This document shows positions 16,188 to 25,393 of a stretch of DNA of 64,000 nt, piece after piece (positions within the stretch are counted from its first letter, which is position 1; each line of letters opens with the position of its first letter). Below the pieces are notes generated by a model. It ran no database searches. It saw only the letters and a program-made list of their open reading frames with translations, and was not told the DNA's origin. The stretch comes from Neohoeflea coraliihabitans. GTDB lineage: Bacteria; Pseudomonadota; Alphaproteobacteria; Rhizobiales; Rhizobiaceae. The translations under genes and the position numbers were made by a program. The DNA is taken from the NCBI RefSeq assembly GCF_019334345.1, contig NZ_JAHWQX010000004.1, positions 248,001 to 312,000 on the forward strand, written 5' to 3'.

Positions 16188-17983
16188 GCGACGGCCCGCA
16201 CGCTGCAGTTGGCGCACTGATCGGGCCATGGTTCTTCGCAAACGAATTCGCCCTCTGGTCGCCCTGCCAGAAGGTGCAGACCATGTGGCGTGATCTCGCC
16301 GCCGAGCCCCCTGATCCGAGCCGGCCGCCCAACCCAGGTTCTCGCCATGGACGTACGGGCGCTTCCGACAAGGAACTCGATACCGAGTTCGGCTACTCTC
16401 GATGCTATGTTCGACATTGCTACGGGACCGTAGGGCTGAAACACGGCGCCGCATCCCGGTTCCTGAACCTCAGTCGGATTCGCCCACCCGGTGATTTCGA
16501 ACTGGTATCGGCCCTTCGCGTCGAAACCGCAACGCAAGCACCCGCCCTTGCCTGCAATGGCGAGGGCATGCCCGGCACAGGCATGTGGCTCGGCCCAGCC
16601 GTAGATTACAGGCATCGAGCGGCCGATTGCTGAGTGCCAGTCATTCAGCAAGCTCTCCGGTCCCCAATCTCCTGTCGTGGAGATAATCAGGTCGGCCTCG
16701 GAGAGGTGCTCGGATCGGTCCCGCAGGACTTGCTCGAGGCGAAAGGGAAGTGCTTCAACGTCGATGTGTGGCAGATCAGTGCGGAGGCGATGCGCCAAAG
16801 CGACGGCTTTCCTTTCGCCCACGTCGCTCGCGCCCAAGATGTGCCTTCCGACGTTCGCCCATCTGAGAGTTTCGGGATCGATCAGGATGAGCTTGCCGAC
16901 CCCAGCACGAGCAAGAAACTCGACTACGGGCGCGCCGAGAGACCCGCAGCCAACGCAGACTACGATCCGTTCGCGCAAGCTGCCTGCATCGGGGTCTTGG
17001 TCGCGCCCGTGTACCCACGACGGATCGGCCCTTTCGACGGGACGCTTGGCTGTCTGTCCGCCCAGAAATCGATTCAGCCTGAGCTCGGGCGGCACGTTTC
17101 CCGGTCTGAATCCTTTCGAGATCGGGTCGCCGCCTCTGCCGCCCGGCCATCGCGGGGCTTCGGGTCTGTCCACCGACACGCATGCGAAGGCGGGTCCGTT
17201 GACCGTTCGCGCGCAGAAGGCCGCAATAAACCGTTGCGGCAATCCTTGGAGAAGCTGGCGCAAAGCGTCGGCAGCGTCGGGGTCGGCCTGTTCGATAAAT
17301 CCGGCGAGTTCCGCGCCGCTTCGGGGGTACTGGGACGGCCGCGGCGGATGATCGAGAGCGACGAGGAGAGCCGGCTCGATCGAGAAACTCGCGTCGCGCT
17401 TGGTCGACAGGCGGTTGCGGAGCCACTTTTCGAGTTCTTCCCGGGTGTCGGCGAGAAGGGTAAACCGCGCACCTCGCCAGCAGTAGATGACCCTCGATTC
17501 TCCGTCGGTTGCACAGAGGCTGTAGACGGGCACCAGGGCATCGTCCGAAGATCGGCCCCAGTATGAGATGAACTCGCTCTCAAAATCCTCACCCATTTCG
17601 CCCGCAGCGAGCTTCTGCACCATCTCACAGGCTTCGCCGAGCAGCGCTCGCGCGGTGTCTGCCGGACGCGAACTGTCGACGGATGCTCCGGATGGAAGAA
17701 AACAGAGGATGCCGTCTTCCTCGACGTGCGGCCATGTCAGGAACGGGGGGCGATCCACCAGCGCAATCTTCGGCGGGGTCCATGGAAACCCGTTTTCCGC
17801 GAGCAGGTCCATACGGCGGAGCTGATCAGGGAAGTTGACGGGAATGCGCCATCCGGCGGCCGTCGCCCGGGCCGGGTAAGTCCGACGCAGAGTCCCGCCA
17901 TCTACACGTTCACCGTAAGATGCCAAGGCGGCGTCAACAGCGGCAAGCGCGAGTTTCCGCTGGAGGGAAAGGCCTTCAGCCAT
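16184..17983 (-). CDS. cap2: CBASS Cap2 E2-E1 ubiquitin-conjugation-like fusion
   Basis: Single-chain E2-E1 enzyme that, in known type II CBASS, attaches the C-terminal glycine of the CD-NTase to cell targets and so primes it. In this 599-residue protein the N-terminal E2-like domain holds C94 (EEDGILCFLPSG) as the probable E2 cysteine. A linker region follows, then a ThiF/E1 adenylation domain from about residue 335 with G345-C-G347-S-L-G350 and the acidic strand LILIDPETL. C511 (EPGCGAVF) is a candidate E1 cysteine, and C482/C485 with C590/C593 form a probable zinc site. The start overlaps the end of the CD-NTase gene by 8 bases; AAGGAGG lies 12 bases upstream, inside that gene. Confidence 0.93.
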   Translation of the reverse strand: MAEGLSLQRKLALAAVDAALASYGERVDGGTLRRTYPARATAAGWRIPVNFPDQLRRMDLLAENGFPWTPPKIALVDRPPFLTWPHVEEDGILCFLPSGASVDSSRPADTARALLGEACEMVQKLAAGEMGEDFESEFISYWGRSSDDALVPVYSLCATDGESRVIYCWRGARFTLLADTREELEKWLRNRLSTKRDASFSIEPALLVALDHPPRPSQYPRSGAELAGFIEQADPDAADALRQLLQGLPQRFIAAFCARTVNGPAFACVSVDRPEAPRWPGGRGGDPISKGFRPGNVPPELRLNRFLGGQTAKRPVERADPSWVHGRDQDPDAGSLRERIVVCVGCGSLGAPVVEFLARAGVGKLILIDPETLRWANVGRHILGASDVGERKAVALAHRLRTDLPHIDVEALPFRLEQVLRDRSEHLSEADLIISTTGDWGPESLLNDWHSAIGRSMPVIYGWAEPHACAGHALAIAGKGGCLRCGFDAKGRYQFEITGWANPTEVQEPGCGAVFQPYGPVAMSNIASRVAELGIEFLVGSARTSMARTWVGRPARIRGLGGEITPHGLHLLAGRPEGEFVCEEPWPDQCANCSVRAVA

Positions 17984-19034
17984 ATCGACCGCCGCCCTCC
18001 TTGCGGACCGCCTCCGCGGCCTGCTTTCCTTCGTCGATAGCCAGACCCGCGGATAGGAACCCTCTCGCCCCCGGGGAAGCGTCCTGGGTCTTCTTTGATT
18101 CCCGCAGGCTGAAGAAGTCGGTCTTGAAGACCTTGTCCCAACACTTCAACGCCTTCGCGCGCGTGCAGTCGCTTTCGAAGAGCGGAGCGAGGTCGACCAG
18201 CGCCTCGCTCAGGCGCTCGCGCAGGAAGCGTGCCGTGGCGTCGTCGTTCCCCTTCGTAATTGTCTCCCCGGGCGTGACGGGGTGGCCGACGACGAGGCTG
18301 CCGTTGAGGCGGTTCCGCATCGCCTGCATCGTGTCGTGTAGGGCACGGTCTTCACGCGCAGCGTCCGGCTTGTAGCATTCGGTAACAAGCTTGGTGATGC
18401 CGAAGCCGCTCAGAATCTGACCGCTCCAGCTGGGTCGGCTCCTGGCGAACTTCTTGATCTGGCGCACGACCCGGCGCAACTGGCGGCCGTTGGTCGTGTC
18501 AGGACTCTGGTCGCGGTTCTCGTCCGAGAACCATTTCGTCACGTCGCGCGCATCCGATCGCTTCCACTCGCTGCTGGCAAGCTCGTAGTGGTGGTTCTTG
18601 ATGAAGCCTTCGGTGGTGATTCTGCGGTAGACGGGAACATCTACATGGTATCCCGCATTGTAGTACACCCGGACGCAGTTCCTGCGGCATTCCGGCGCGT
18701 TGTTAAACGGGCCGTCGTTGAGCGCGTCGCGCACCATCTTGCGGGCATCGAGCGCGGAAAGATAGGCACCGCGGTCTCCGACGAGATCCTCCTTGTCGAA
18801 GTACACGCCGTCGTCGATGTCATAATCCTTCTGGGAATGCTGGACCATCGTCTTCATGGCGTAGCTGCCCTGGCTCCGGTGTTCGAGAGGAGCGGGCTTG
18901 TCCTGCTTGTCGAGGCCTTTCTTGAGGCGCTTGCGGTTGGCGTCCCGGCGTTCCCTCATTTCGTCCTGTTCCTTCGTGGGGAGCGTCACTTTTTCATCGT
19001 GGTGGGCCAGAACGTCGTTGCTGCAGTTGTACAT
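17976..19034 (-). CDS. cdnA: CD-NTase, DncV-like cyclic dinucleotide synthase (CdnA clade)
   Basis: Nucleotidyltransferase that on phage infection makes a cyclic dinucleotide, 3'3'-cGAMP in its best-studied relative DncV. The 352-residue protein shows G56-S57 (RSQGSYAM), the metal-binding D72 and D74 (DYDIDDGVYF) and a third acidic residue D132 (YHVDVPVY). This arrangement and the pairing with a patatin effector match the DncV branch. It ends in KEGGGRYG, so a C-terminal glycine is available for Cap2. AGGAAAGG lies 7 bases before the ATG. The gene lies 21 bases after capV. The product nucleotide is inferred, not shown. Confidence 0.92.
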   Translation of the reverse strand: MYNCSNDVLAHHDEKVTLPTKEQDEMRERRDANRKRLKKGLDKQDKPAPLEHRSQGSYAMKTMVQHSQKDYDIDDGVYFDKEDLVGDRGAYLSALDARKMVRDALNDGPFNNAPECRRNCVRVYYNAGYHVDVPVYRRITTEGFIKNHHYELASSEWKRSDARDVTKWFSDENRDQSPDTTNGRQLRRVVRQIKKFARSRPSWSGQILSGFGITKLVTECYKPDAAREDRALHDTMQAMRNRLNGSLVVGHPVTPGETITKGNDDATARFLRERLSEALVDLAPLFESDCTRAKALKCWDKVFKTDFFSLRESKKTQDASPGARGFLSAGLAIDEGKQAAEAVRKEGGGRYG

Positions 19035-19055
19035 CGTGAATCCTTTCCTGGTCGC

Positions 19056-20189
19056 TCAGGCGGGGCTCATGTCCCGCCTCGATACGAGCGGGTCGGTGAG
19101 TTCAGGTGCGCTCTCGAATAGATCGCAAATGAGCGCGGCTTCTTCGTCGGGCTTCGAACATCGGCTGTTCGTCATGTCGGCATCGTGGTGGGCCTGGTTT
19201 ACTAGCGCGTCGGCGGCTTCCTCACGGGTGTCATCGAGACCCAAATAGGGAACGAGGGCGGCCGGAACCTTCTCGCTGGGGAAGCGGACGATCCGGCATT
19301 CCCGGTCGAGGTGGGGCAGGAGCATCCTCGCCATATTGTCGAAGGCGAATTCCTGCGCGTCGATCGACAGCGAAGCCGCGTCGGCCCCGAACTTCCAATT
19401 CGGCAGCCCCCGGTTCGACTGTCCGCGACCCACATGTTCGCCAGCCGGCCGGGGACAGGATCCCATGGAAAACACGTGGATTTCATCCTCCGCACTAGTC
19501 ACTTTCAGGGCCTCTATCAGGCCCACGAGGACAGGGTTGTTCGCCCAGAGACCGCCGTCGACGAAGACGTTATAGCCGTCCGACCCGCGGCCCTTCGGGT
19601 GGTCGACTTCCGCCATCGAGCGGAAGACCGGGGCGGCGCTGGTCGCGAGGCATACGTCCACGAGCGAGTAGTTGTCGTCGCGGCCGCTGCTGTCCGGAAA
19701 ATGGGCGGTCCGGAAAAGCCAGCTCCGGTGCTGGCTCATCTCGACCGCTGAGATCGCGAGGGCGATGCCTCGGTTCTCGAAAATACCGCCAACGGTGGTG
19801 TCGCCGAGCCGATCCTGAAGTGCTGCGCGCAGCGCGGCTTCGCCCTTTTCAAGTGCGGCAGGACGGCGGATGATGTCGCCGGGCAATTGTCTCCGCTTCG
19901 CGGGCATGGGTCGCGAGAAGATTTCCTTGCCGTGCCTCCGGTAAAGGGTCACGACTTCTTGGAGCGGGATGCCCTTCGCAAGGGCGCAAGCTATTATGCC
20001 GCCGGTGCTTGTCCCGACGATGAGATCGAAGGCAGCACCGATGTCGATGGATTCCACCCCACGTCGCTTGGCGAACGTTCGCGCTACATCGGCAAGGTAC
20101 GTGGCCGTGTAGGTGCCCCGCATGCCCCCGCCGTCGAGGCAAAGCACGCGGTACTTCCGTTTCGGCTGTTCTGCCTTCTTCGCGTTCAT
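19056..20189 (-). CDS. capV: CBASS effector CapV, patatin-like phospholipase
   Basis: Cyclic-nucleotide-activated phospholipase that kills the infected cell by degrading membrane lipid. The 377-residue protein has the patatin oxyanion loop DGGGMRGTY (from D19), nucleophile S61 in GTSTG, and the dyad aspartate D211 in VDGGLWANNP. The patatin core fills residues 12-320; the C-terminal part is the expected region for nucleotide sensing. AAAGGGAA lies 6 bases before the ATG. It is first gene of the operon capV-cdnA-cap2-cap3, the same order as in the Vibrio cholerae CBASS. A UUCG hairpin lies in its leader. Confidence 0.93.
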   Translation of the reverse strand: MNAKKAEQPKRKYRVLCLDGGGMRGTYTATYLADVARTFAKRRGVESIDIGAAFDLIVGTSTGGIIACALAKGIPLQEVVTLYRRHGKEIFSRPMPAKRRQLPGDIIRRPAALEKGEAALRAALQDRLGDTTVGGIFENRGIALAISAVEMSQHRSWLFRTAHFPDSSGRDDNYSLVDVCLATSAAPVFRSMAEVDHPKGRGSDGYNVFVDGGLWANNPVLVGLIEALKVTSAEDEIHVFSMGSCPRPAGEHVGRGQSNRGLPNWKFGADAASLSIDAQEFAFDNMARMLLPHLDRECRIVRFPSEKVPAALVPYLGLDDTREEAADALVNQAHHDADMTNSRCSKPDEEAALICDLFESAPELTDPLVSRRDMSPA

Positions 20190-20208
20190 CGAATGTTCCC
20201 TTTCCTAT

Positions 20209-20232
20209 TTCCGGGCGCCGAAGCGCCCGGAA
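20209..20232 (-). promoter_or_regulatory. UUCG-capped hairpin in the CBASS leader
   Basis: A 10-base perfect inverted repeat (20209-20218 and 20223-20232, arms TTCCGGGCGC and GCGCCCGGAA) with a 4-base loop. On the coding strand the loop reads TTCG closed by C-G, an exceptionally stable RNA tetraloop. It ends 19 bases upstream of the capV start. No T-run follows, so it is not a plain terminator; it may protect the mRNA or affect translation. Confidence 0.6.
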
Positions 20233-20249
20233 TTCGTTAGTTGTGGCTG

Positions 20250-20299
20250 GAGACACGCCTTAACCCGCGTCAGAGACAGGAAATCCGCACTTGAGACAG
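20250..20299. promoter_or_regulatory. GAGACA direct repeats in the CBASS promoter region
   Basis: GAGACAC at 20250-20256 and GAGACAG at 20273-20279 and 20293-20299 are spaced 23 and 20 bases, about two helical turns apart. They occupy the only space for a promoter between capV and nrdJ. No CBASS regulator gene (CapW or CapH/CapP type) is adjacent. Confidence 0.4.
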
Positions 20300-20315
20300 A
20301 TTAATGCCGCCCCCC

Positions 20316-23300
20316 TCAGCTACAGCCGCTCGTCGACCCACACGTATCGCACTTCTCACAAGTGCCGTTGCGCACCATGGTGAAGTTCTGGCACTCGGCG
20401 CACATGTTGCCCGTATAGCCCTGCATGATCGAGCGCGCCCGCCGGTCGGCTTCGAGCTTCTTCGCCGCCGCCGCCTTTTCCGCTTCCGCATCGGAAAACA
20501 GCTCTTCGCTCAGCCCTTCCTCGCGCACCACTTCCTCGAGCACTTCTGCGGCGCGGTCTTCATAGTCGCGCTTGAAGGCCACCGGCGCATCGTCGGTTTC
20601 CGCTTCCGGCGCGCTGACCGCTTTCACCGCCAGTGCCGCGCCGCCACCTGATTTCGGTGCAAAGGCGGTGACCACCGACTTGCCCTTCGGCTTGTCGCCG
20701 CCCTGCGGAGAGGCGGGTTGGCCCCCCATCTGGCCTTTCGGCTCGCCCGAGGGCGGGTTGACCACCTTCAACGAGGCGCCGCGCATCAGCCCCTTGGAGA
20801 ACGGTGTCGCCTTGCCTTCATTGATGCCGCGCCCAAGCGCCGTGTTGGTGAAGTCGGAGGTGTCGACATGCGCCAGGTCCGAGCGCCCGAGATAGGACAC
20901 GGCGAGCTCCCGGAAGACATAATCGAGGATCGACGTGGCGTTTTTGATGGCGTCATTGCCCTGCACCATGCCGGCCGGCTCGAACTTGGTGAAGGTGAAG
21001 GCCTCGACATATTCCTCGAGCGGCACGCCATATTGCAGGCCGAGCGAGATGGCGATGGCGAAATTGTTCATCATCGCCCGGAAGGCGGCGCCTTCCTTGT
21101 GCATGTCGATGAAGATCTCGCCGATGCGGCCATCGTCGAATTCGCCGGTGCGCAGATACACCTTGTGCCCGCCGACCACGGCCTTCTGGGTGTAGCCCTT
21201 GCGCCGGTTCGGCAGCTTCTCGCGCTCGCGCACCACCTTCTCGACAACGCGCTCGACGATCCGCTCGGTCAGTTCCGCCGCGCGCGCCGCCATCGGCTGC
21301 TCGATCAGCGCCTCGACCGCATCGTCCTCGTCATCATCCTCGGAGATCAGCGAGGCGTTCAGCGGCTGCGACAGTTTCGAGCCGTCGCGGTAGAGCGCAT
21401 TGGCCTTCAGCGCCAGCTTCCACGACATCATGTAGGCGTTCTTGCAATCCTCGACCGTCGCCTCGTTCGGCATGTTGATGGTCTTGGAGATGGCGCCCGA
21501 GATGAACGGCTGCGCCGCCGCCATCATGCGGATGTGGCTCGACACCGACAGATAGCGCTTGCCGATCTTGCCGCACGGATTGGCGCAGTCGAACACCGCA
21601 TAGTCGCTTTCCTTGAGGAACGGCGCGCCTTCCAGCGTCATCGCCCCGCAGATGTGGATGTTGGCGGCCTCGATGTCCTTTTTCGAGAAGCCCAGCGCCG
21701 GCAGCATCTCGAAGCTGATGTCCTCGAGCTGCGCATCGGGGAAGTTGAATACGTCGCGGCAGAACGCCTCGCCAAGCGTCCACTTGTTGAAGACGAACTT
21801 GATGTCGAAGGCGCTTTTCAGGGCCGCGTTCAGCGCCGCGATCTTCTCGTCGGTAAAGCCCTTGGCCTTCAGCGTGCCGGGATTGATCGCCGGCGCCTGG
21901 TTGAGATTGCCGTGACCGACCGCATAGGCCTCGATCTCGGCGATCTGGCTTTCCGAATAGCCGAGCGTGCGCAGCGCTTCCGGCACCGCCTGGTTGATGA
22001 TCTTGAAATAGCCGCCGCCGGCCAGCTTCTTGAACTTCACCAGCGCGAAATCCGGCTCGATGCCCGTCGTGTCGCAATCCATCACCAGGCCGATCGTGCC
22101 GGTCGGCGCGATCACGGTGGCCTGCGCATTGCGGTAGCCGTGCTTTTCGCCAAGTTCCAGCGCGCGGTCCCAGGCCGCCTTGGCATGGCTGATCAGATCC
22201 GGGTCCGGGCAGTCGCCATGGCTTAAGGGCACCGGATTGACCGACAGCCCCTCATAGCCCTCGCTCTCGCCATAGGCGGCGCGGCGGTGATTGCGGATCA
22301 CCCGCAGCATGTTCTTGCGATTGTCCTTGAAGCCGGCAAACGGGCCGATCTCGCCGGCCATCTCGGCGCTGGTCGCATAGGCGACACCGGTCATGATCGC
22401 CGTCAGCGCGCCGCCGATGGCCCGGCCCTCATCCGAATCATAGGGAATGCCGGTGGTCATCAACAGCCCGCCGATATTGGCATAGCCGAGGCCGAGCGTG
22501 CGGTACTTGTAGGACAGTTCGGCGATCTGCCGCGACGGGAACTGCGCCATCATCACCGAGACTTCCAGGACGATGGTCCACAGCCGCACGGCGTGCTCGT
22601 ACTGGCGGATATCGATGCGCTTGGTGTCGGCATCCTTGAAGCGCAGCAGGTTGAGCGAGGCCAGGTTGCAGGCCGTGTCGTCGAGGAACATGTATTCCGA
22701 GCACGGGTTGGAGGCGCGGATCGGGCCGGCCGCCGGGCAGGTGTGCCAGTCGTTCATCGTCGTGTTGAAATGCAGGCCCGGATCGGCCGAGGCCCATGCG
22801 GCATAGGAGATCGATTCCCACAGATCGCGCGCCTTGATGGTTTTCATCACCCGGCCGTCCTTGCGCGCCGTCAGGTCCCACGTTCCGTCGGCCTCGACGG
22901 CCTGCAGGAAGTCGTCGCGGATCGACACGGAATTGTTCGAGTTCTGGCCCGAGACCGTCAGATAGGCTTCCGAATCCCAGTCGGTGTCATAGGTCTTGAA
23001 CTCGATGTCGGTGTAGCCCTGCTGCGCGAACTGGATCACCCGCTTGACGTAGTTTTCCGGCACCTGCGCCTTTTTCGCGGCGCGCACTTCGCGCTTGAGC
23101 GCCGGGTTCTGCTTCGGGTCGAAACAGGCATCATTGTCAGCCTCGCAATTGATGCAGGCCTTCATGATCAGCTTCAGATGCTGTGCGACGACCTTCGAGC
23201 CGGTGACCAGGGCGGCGACCTTCTGCTCTTCGCGCACCTTCCAGGAGATGTATTCCTCGACATCCGGATGGTCGATGTCGACCACCACCATCTTCGCCGC

Positions 23301-24128
23301 CCGGCGCGTCGTGCCGCCCGACTTGATGGCGCCGGCGGCGCGGTCGCCGATCTTCAGAAAGCTCATCAGCCCCGACGACTTGCCGCCGCCCGACAGCTTT
23401 TCGCCGGCGGCGCGCAGATGCGAGAAGTTCGAGCCGGTGCCCGAGCCGTATTTGAATAGCCGCGCCTCGCGCACCCACAGATCCATGATGCCGCCATCAT
23501 TGACCAGATCGTCGCCGACCGACTGGATGAAGCAGGCATGCGGCTGCGGATGCTCATAGGCCGAGGCCGACTGCTTCAGCTTGCCGGTGAACGGATCGAC
23601 ATAGAAATGCCCCTGGCCGGGACCGTCGATGCCATAGGCCCAGTGCAGGCCGGTGTTGAACCATTGCGGGCTGTTGGGCGCCACGCGCTGGGTCGCCAGC
23701 ATGTAGCAGAGTTCGTCCATGAAGGCCGCCGCATCCGCCTCATCGTTGAAATAGCCGCCCTTCCAGCCCCAGTAGGTCCAGGTGCCCGCCAGCCGCGTGA
23801 ACACCTGGCGCGCATCGGTTTCCGGCCCGTAACGCTCGTCTTCCGGCAGCTTCGCCAGGGCCTTCTCGTCGGCCACGGAGCGCCACAGGAAGGACGGCAC
23901 GTCATTTTCCTCGACCCTCTTCAGCCGTGCCGGCACACCGGCCTTGCGGAAATATTTCTGCGCCAGGATATCAGCCGCCACCTGGCTGAACTGGGTCGGC
24001 ACATCAATGTTTTCCAGCTTGAAAACCACCGACCCGTCCGGGTTGCGGATTTCGCTGGTGGCCTTGCGAAACGGAATGGTCTCGTAGGCGGATTGTCCCT
24101 CGGTGGTGAACAGGCGTTCGATGTGCAT
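20316..24128 (-). CDS. nrdJ: Adenosylcobalamin-dependent (class II) ribonucleotide reductase
   Basis: Makes deoxyribonucleotides without oxygen requirement, using B12. The 1270-residue length is typical of the long alphaproteobacterial NrdJ. Visible are the substrate-site segment [20 protein letters not shown], the finger-loop-type region [11 protein letters not shown] and a cysteine-rich C-terminal ribbon with [10 protein letters not shown] and [13 protein letters not shown], used for zinc binding or re-reduction. AGAGGA precedes the ATG. It forms the right-hand border of the CBASS insertion. A NrdR-box-like site at 24288-24303 suggests control by the deoxynucleotide-sensing repressor NrdR. 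Confidence 0.96.
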   Translation of the reverse strand: MHIERLFTTEGQSAYETIPFRKATSEIRNPDGSVVFKLENIDVPTQFSQVAADILAQKYFRKAGVPARLKRVEENDVPSFLWRSVADEKALAKLPEDERYGPETDARQVFTRLAGTWTYWGWKGGYFNDEADAAAFMDELCYMLATQRVAPNSPQWFNTGLHWAYGIDGPGQGHFYVDPFTGKLKQSASAYEHPQPHACFIQSVGDDLVNDGGIMDLWVREARLFKYGSGTGSNFSHLRAAGEKLSGGGKSSGLMSFLKIGDRAAGAIKSGGTTRRAAKMVVVDIDHPDVEEYISWKVREEQKVAALVTGSKVVAQHLKLIMKACINCEADNDACFDPKQNPALKREVRAAKKAQVPENYVKRVIQFAQQGYTDIEFKTYDTDWDSEAYLTVSGQNSNNSVSIRDDFLQAVEADGTWDLTARKDGRVMKTIKARDLWESISYAAWASADPGLHFNTTMNDWHTCPAAGPIRASNPCSEYMFLDDTACNLASLNLLRFKDADTKRIDIRQYEHAVRLWTIVLEVSVMMAQFPSRQIAELSYKYRTLGLGYANIGGLLMTTGIPYDSDEGRAIGGALTAIMTGVAYATSAEMAGEIGPFAGFKDNRKNMLRVIRNHRRAAYGESEGYEGLSVNPVPLSHGDCPDPDLISHAKAAWDRALELGEKHGYRNAQATVIAPTGTIGLVMDCDTTGIEPDFALVKFKKLAGGGYFKIINQAVPEALRTLGYSESQIAEIEAYAVGHGNLNQAPAINPGTLKAKGFTDEKIAALNAALKSAFDIKFVFNKWTLGEAFCRDVFNFPDAQLEDISFEMLPALGFSKKDIEAANIHICGAMTLEGAPFLKESDYAVFDCANPCGKIGKRYLSVSSHIRMMAAAQPFISGAISKTINMPNEATVEDCKNAYMMSWKLALKANALYRDGSKLSQPLNASLISEDDDEDDAVEALIEQPMAARAAELTERIVERVVEKVVREREKLPNRRKGYTQKAVVGGHKVYLRTGEFDDGRIGEIFIDMHKEGAAFRAMMNNFAIAISLGLQYGVPLEEYVEAFTFTKFEPAGMVQGNDAIKNATSILDYVFRELAVSYLGRSDLAHVDTSDFTNTALGRGINEGKATPFSKGLMRGASLKVVNPPSGEPKGQMGGQPASPQGGDKPKGKSVVTAFAPKSGGGAALAVKAVSAPEAETDDAPVAFKRDYEDRAAEVLEEVVREEGLSEELFSDAEAEKAAAAKKLEADRRARSIMQGYTGNMCAECQNFTMVRNGTCEKCDTCGSTSGCS

Positions 24129-24761
24129 TTGGTCCTCTGTATGGCCGGCGGCCGCCAGCGCGCATGGCTGGTGGCGAATATTGTCCCCAGGACCCGAAAA
24201 ATCATTTTCGCGCCCAAATTCATGCTGGTTCAGTCGTGATCCCCGATCCCCCGGAAATCCCTTATCTAGTGGTCGGCGCTGATGACACTACTAAATATAG
24301 TATTAACAACTTATTACCGCCAGTCCCCGACAGCGATGTTTTCACGAAATATCAGACACGGGGAACCGGCACCGGATGAGGTCGGATGACATCAGGATCC
24401 GGTTCGCAAACGCATTGAATGTGTGAAACTGAGCCGTCTCAAACTTACCGGCTCCGCCACCGCTGTGACGTTGATCTCAATAAGCCGCGACTCGCCCCCG
24501 ACCGTCAAGGGTTAGATTGTGACAGATTTTACCCTACTAGATGTTGTGCTTGCCGGGTGTGGAAAACGGGGACATGCACGAATTGGCCTTTAAGCCCCTG
24601 AAAGCCGGGCCGGGGAGGGCCTTTGCAACCGCGCCGCGGCGCTTCGTCCCGCGCCGTCGCGCACGACCGGGGAAAAGAAATTAATTCTTGCTGTTATCTC
24701 TTGACAGGAATCGGCACACCAGGCGCCTCCGCGAGGAACGGCAAGCGGCCGCCGGAAGCTC
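24129..24761. other. Long nrdJ upstream region
   Basis: About 630 bases without a supported gene between nrdJ and the Nudix gene (both minus strand). It contains an unusually AT-rich segment at about 24285-24320 with a NrdR-box-like palindrome, and a weaker related sequence, CTACTAGATGTTGTGC, at 24534-24549. No cobalamin riboswitch consensus was recognised. Confidence 0.5.
24288..24303 (-). promoter_or_regulatory. Candidate NrdR box of nrdJ
   Basis: On the minus strand ATACTATATTTAGTAG agrees with the NrdR box consensus (ACAC-W-ATATAT-W-GTGT) at about 12 of 16 positions by eye. It is 160 bases upstream of the nrdJ start. NrdR sites are usually paired about 30 bases apart; no second box at that distance was found, which lowers confidence. 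Confidence 0.4.
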
Positions 24762-25277
24762 TCATTCCGCGCGCAGCAAATCCGCCAGGCGCGTGTCATT
24801 GTCGCGCAACAATGCGACCAGCGCCGGTTCATCGATCTGGGAAAGCGCCTCGTCCAGCCGCGCCCAGCGTGTCTCGCGCATGTGCATTTCCGGCCAGCTC
24901 TCCTTTTCCTCGCGCAGCACCAGCAGATAGACATCGACCATGCACCGCACGTCGCGGCGTCCCGGCCGCACCTTGTGATAGGGGAAGCTGCCGATCAGCG
25001 GTCCGCTTTCGCTGGCAATGACCCCGGCCTCTTCCCGGGCCTCGCGCGCCGCCGCCATGGCGCCGTCCTCACCGTCTTCGACCCAGCCTTTCGGCAGGAT
25101 CCAGCGTCCGGCGTTGCGGCTGGTGATCAGCAGGATCTCCGCACCATTGCCGTTTCGGCGCCACACCAGGGCTGCGGCTTGCCGGCCGGCGGCTCGGCGC
25201 GCGTGTTTGCGCCGCCGCGGACCCGCAGGCGGGCGGAACGGCTGCAACAGATTGCGCAATTGATTGACAACACTCAT
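24762..25277 (-). CDS. Nudix hydrolase
   Basis: Hydrolyses nucleoside diphosphates linked to another moiety. The full Nudix box is present in the 171-residue protein: GWVEDGEDGAMAAAREAREE followed by AGV, fitting GX5EX7REUXEEXGU. A basic N-terminal tail (RRRKHARRAAGR) precedes the domain. The opening VWRRNGNGAEILLITSRN and RWILPKG resemble the diphosphoinositol/diadenosine-polyphosphate branch of the family, but the substrate is not determined. Confidence 0.88.
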   Translation of the reverse strand: MSVVNQLRNLLQPFRPPAGPRRRKHARRAAGRQAAALVWRRNGNGAEILLITSRNAGRWILPKGWVEDGEDGAMAAAREAREEAGVIASESGPLIGSFPYHKVRPGRRDVRCMVDVYLLVLREEKESWPEMHMRETRWARLDEALSQIDEPALVALLRDNDTRLADLLRAE

Positions 25278-25393
25278 GGACGACTCACTGACGACTCACT
25301 GCCTGTTTCGGTCGCCGAATCTGGCATTGCCGCGCGCGGAATCAAGCCTTTATCGGAAAACGGGACAAACAGCCGCGCAGCCCATCGCTGCGC

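Noticed and set aside
16188-16454. N-terminal extension of cap3 by 89 codons
   Set aside because: The extension reads inside cap2 in another frame and has arginine-rich shadow composition; the ATGA overlap at 16187 gives a clean start of the JAMM protein.
12913-20315. Integrase-mediated genomic island with tRNA attachment site
   Set aside because: No integrase, transposase, tRNA or matching direct repeats were found at the edges.
20718-23459. Long plus-strand frames antisense to nrdJ
   Set aside because: Composition is that of antisense shadows of a GC-rich gene; nrdJ itself is unambiguous.
24129-24761. Cobalamin riboswitch ahead of the B12-dependent nrdJ
   Set aside because: The B12-box consensus was not found on the minus strand.
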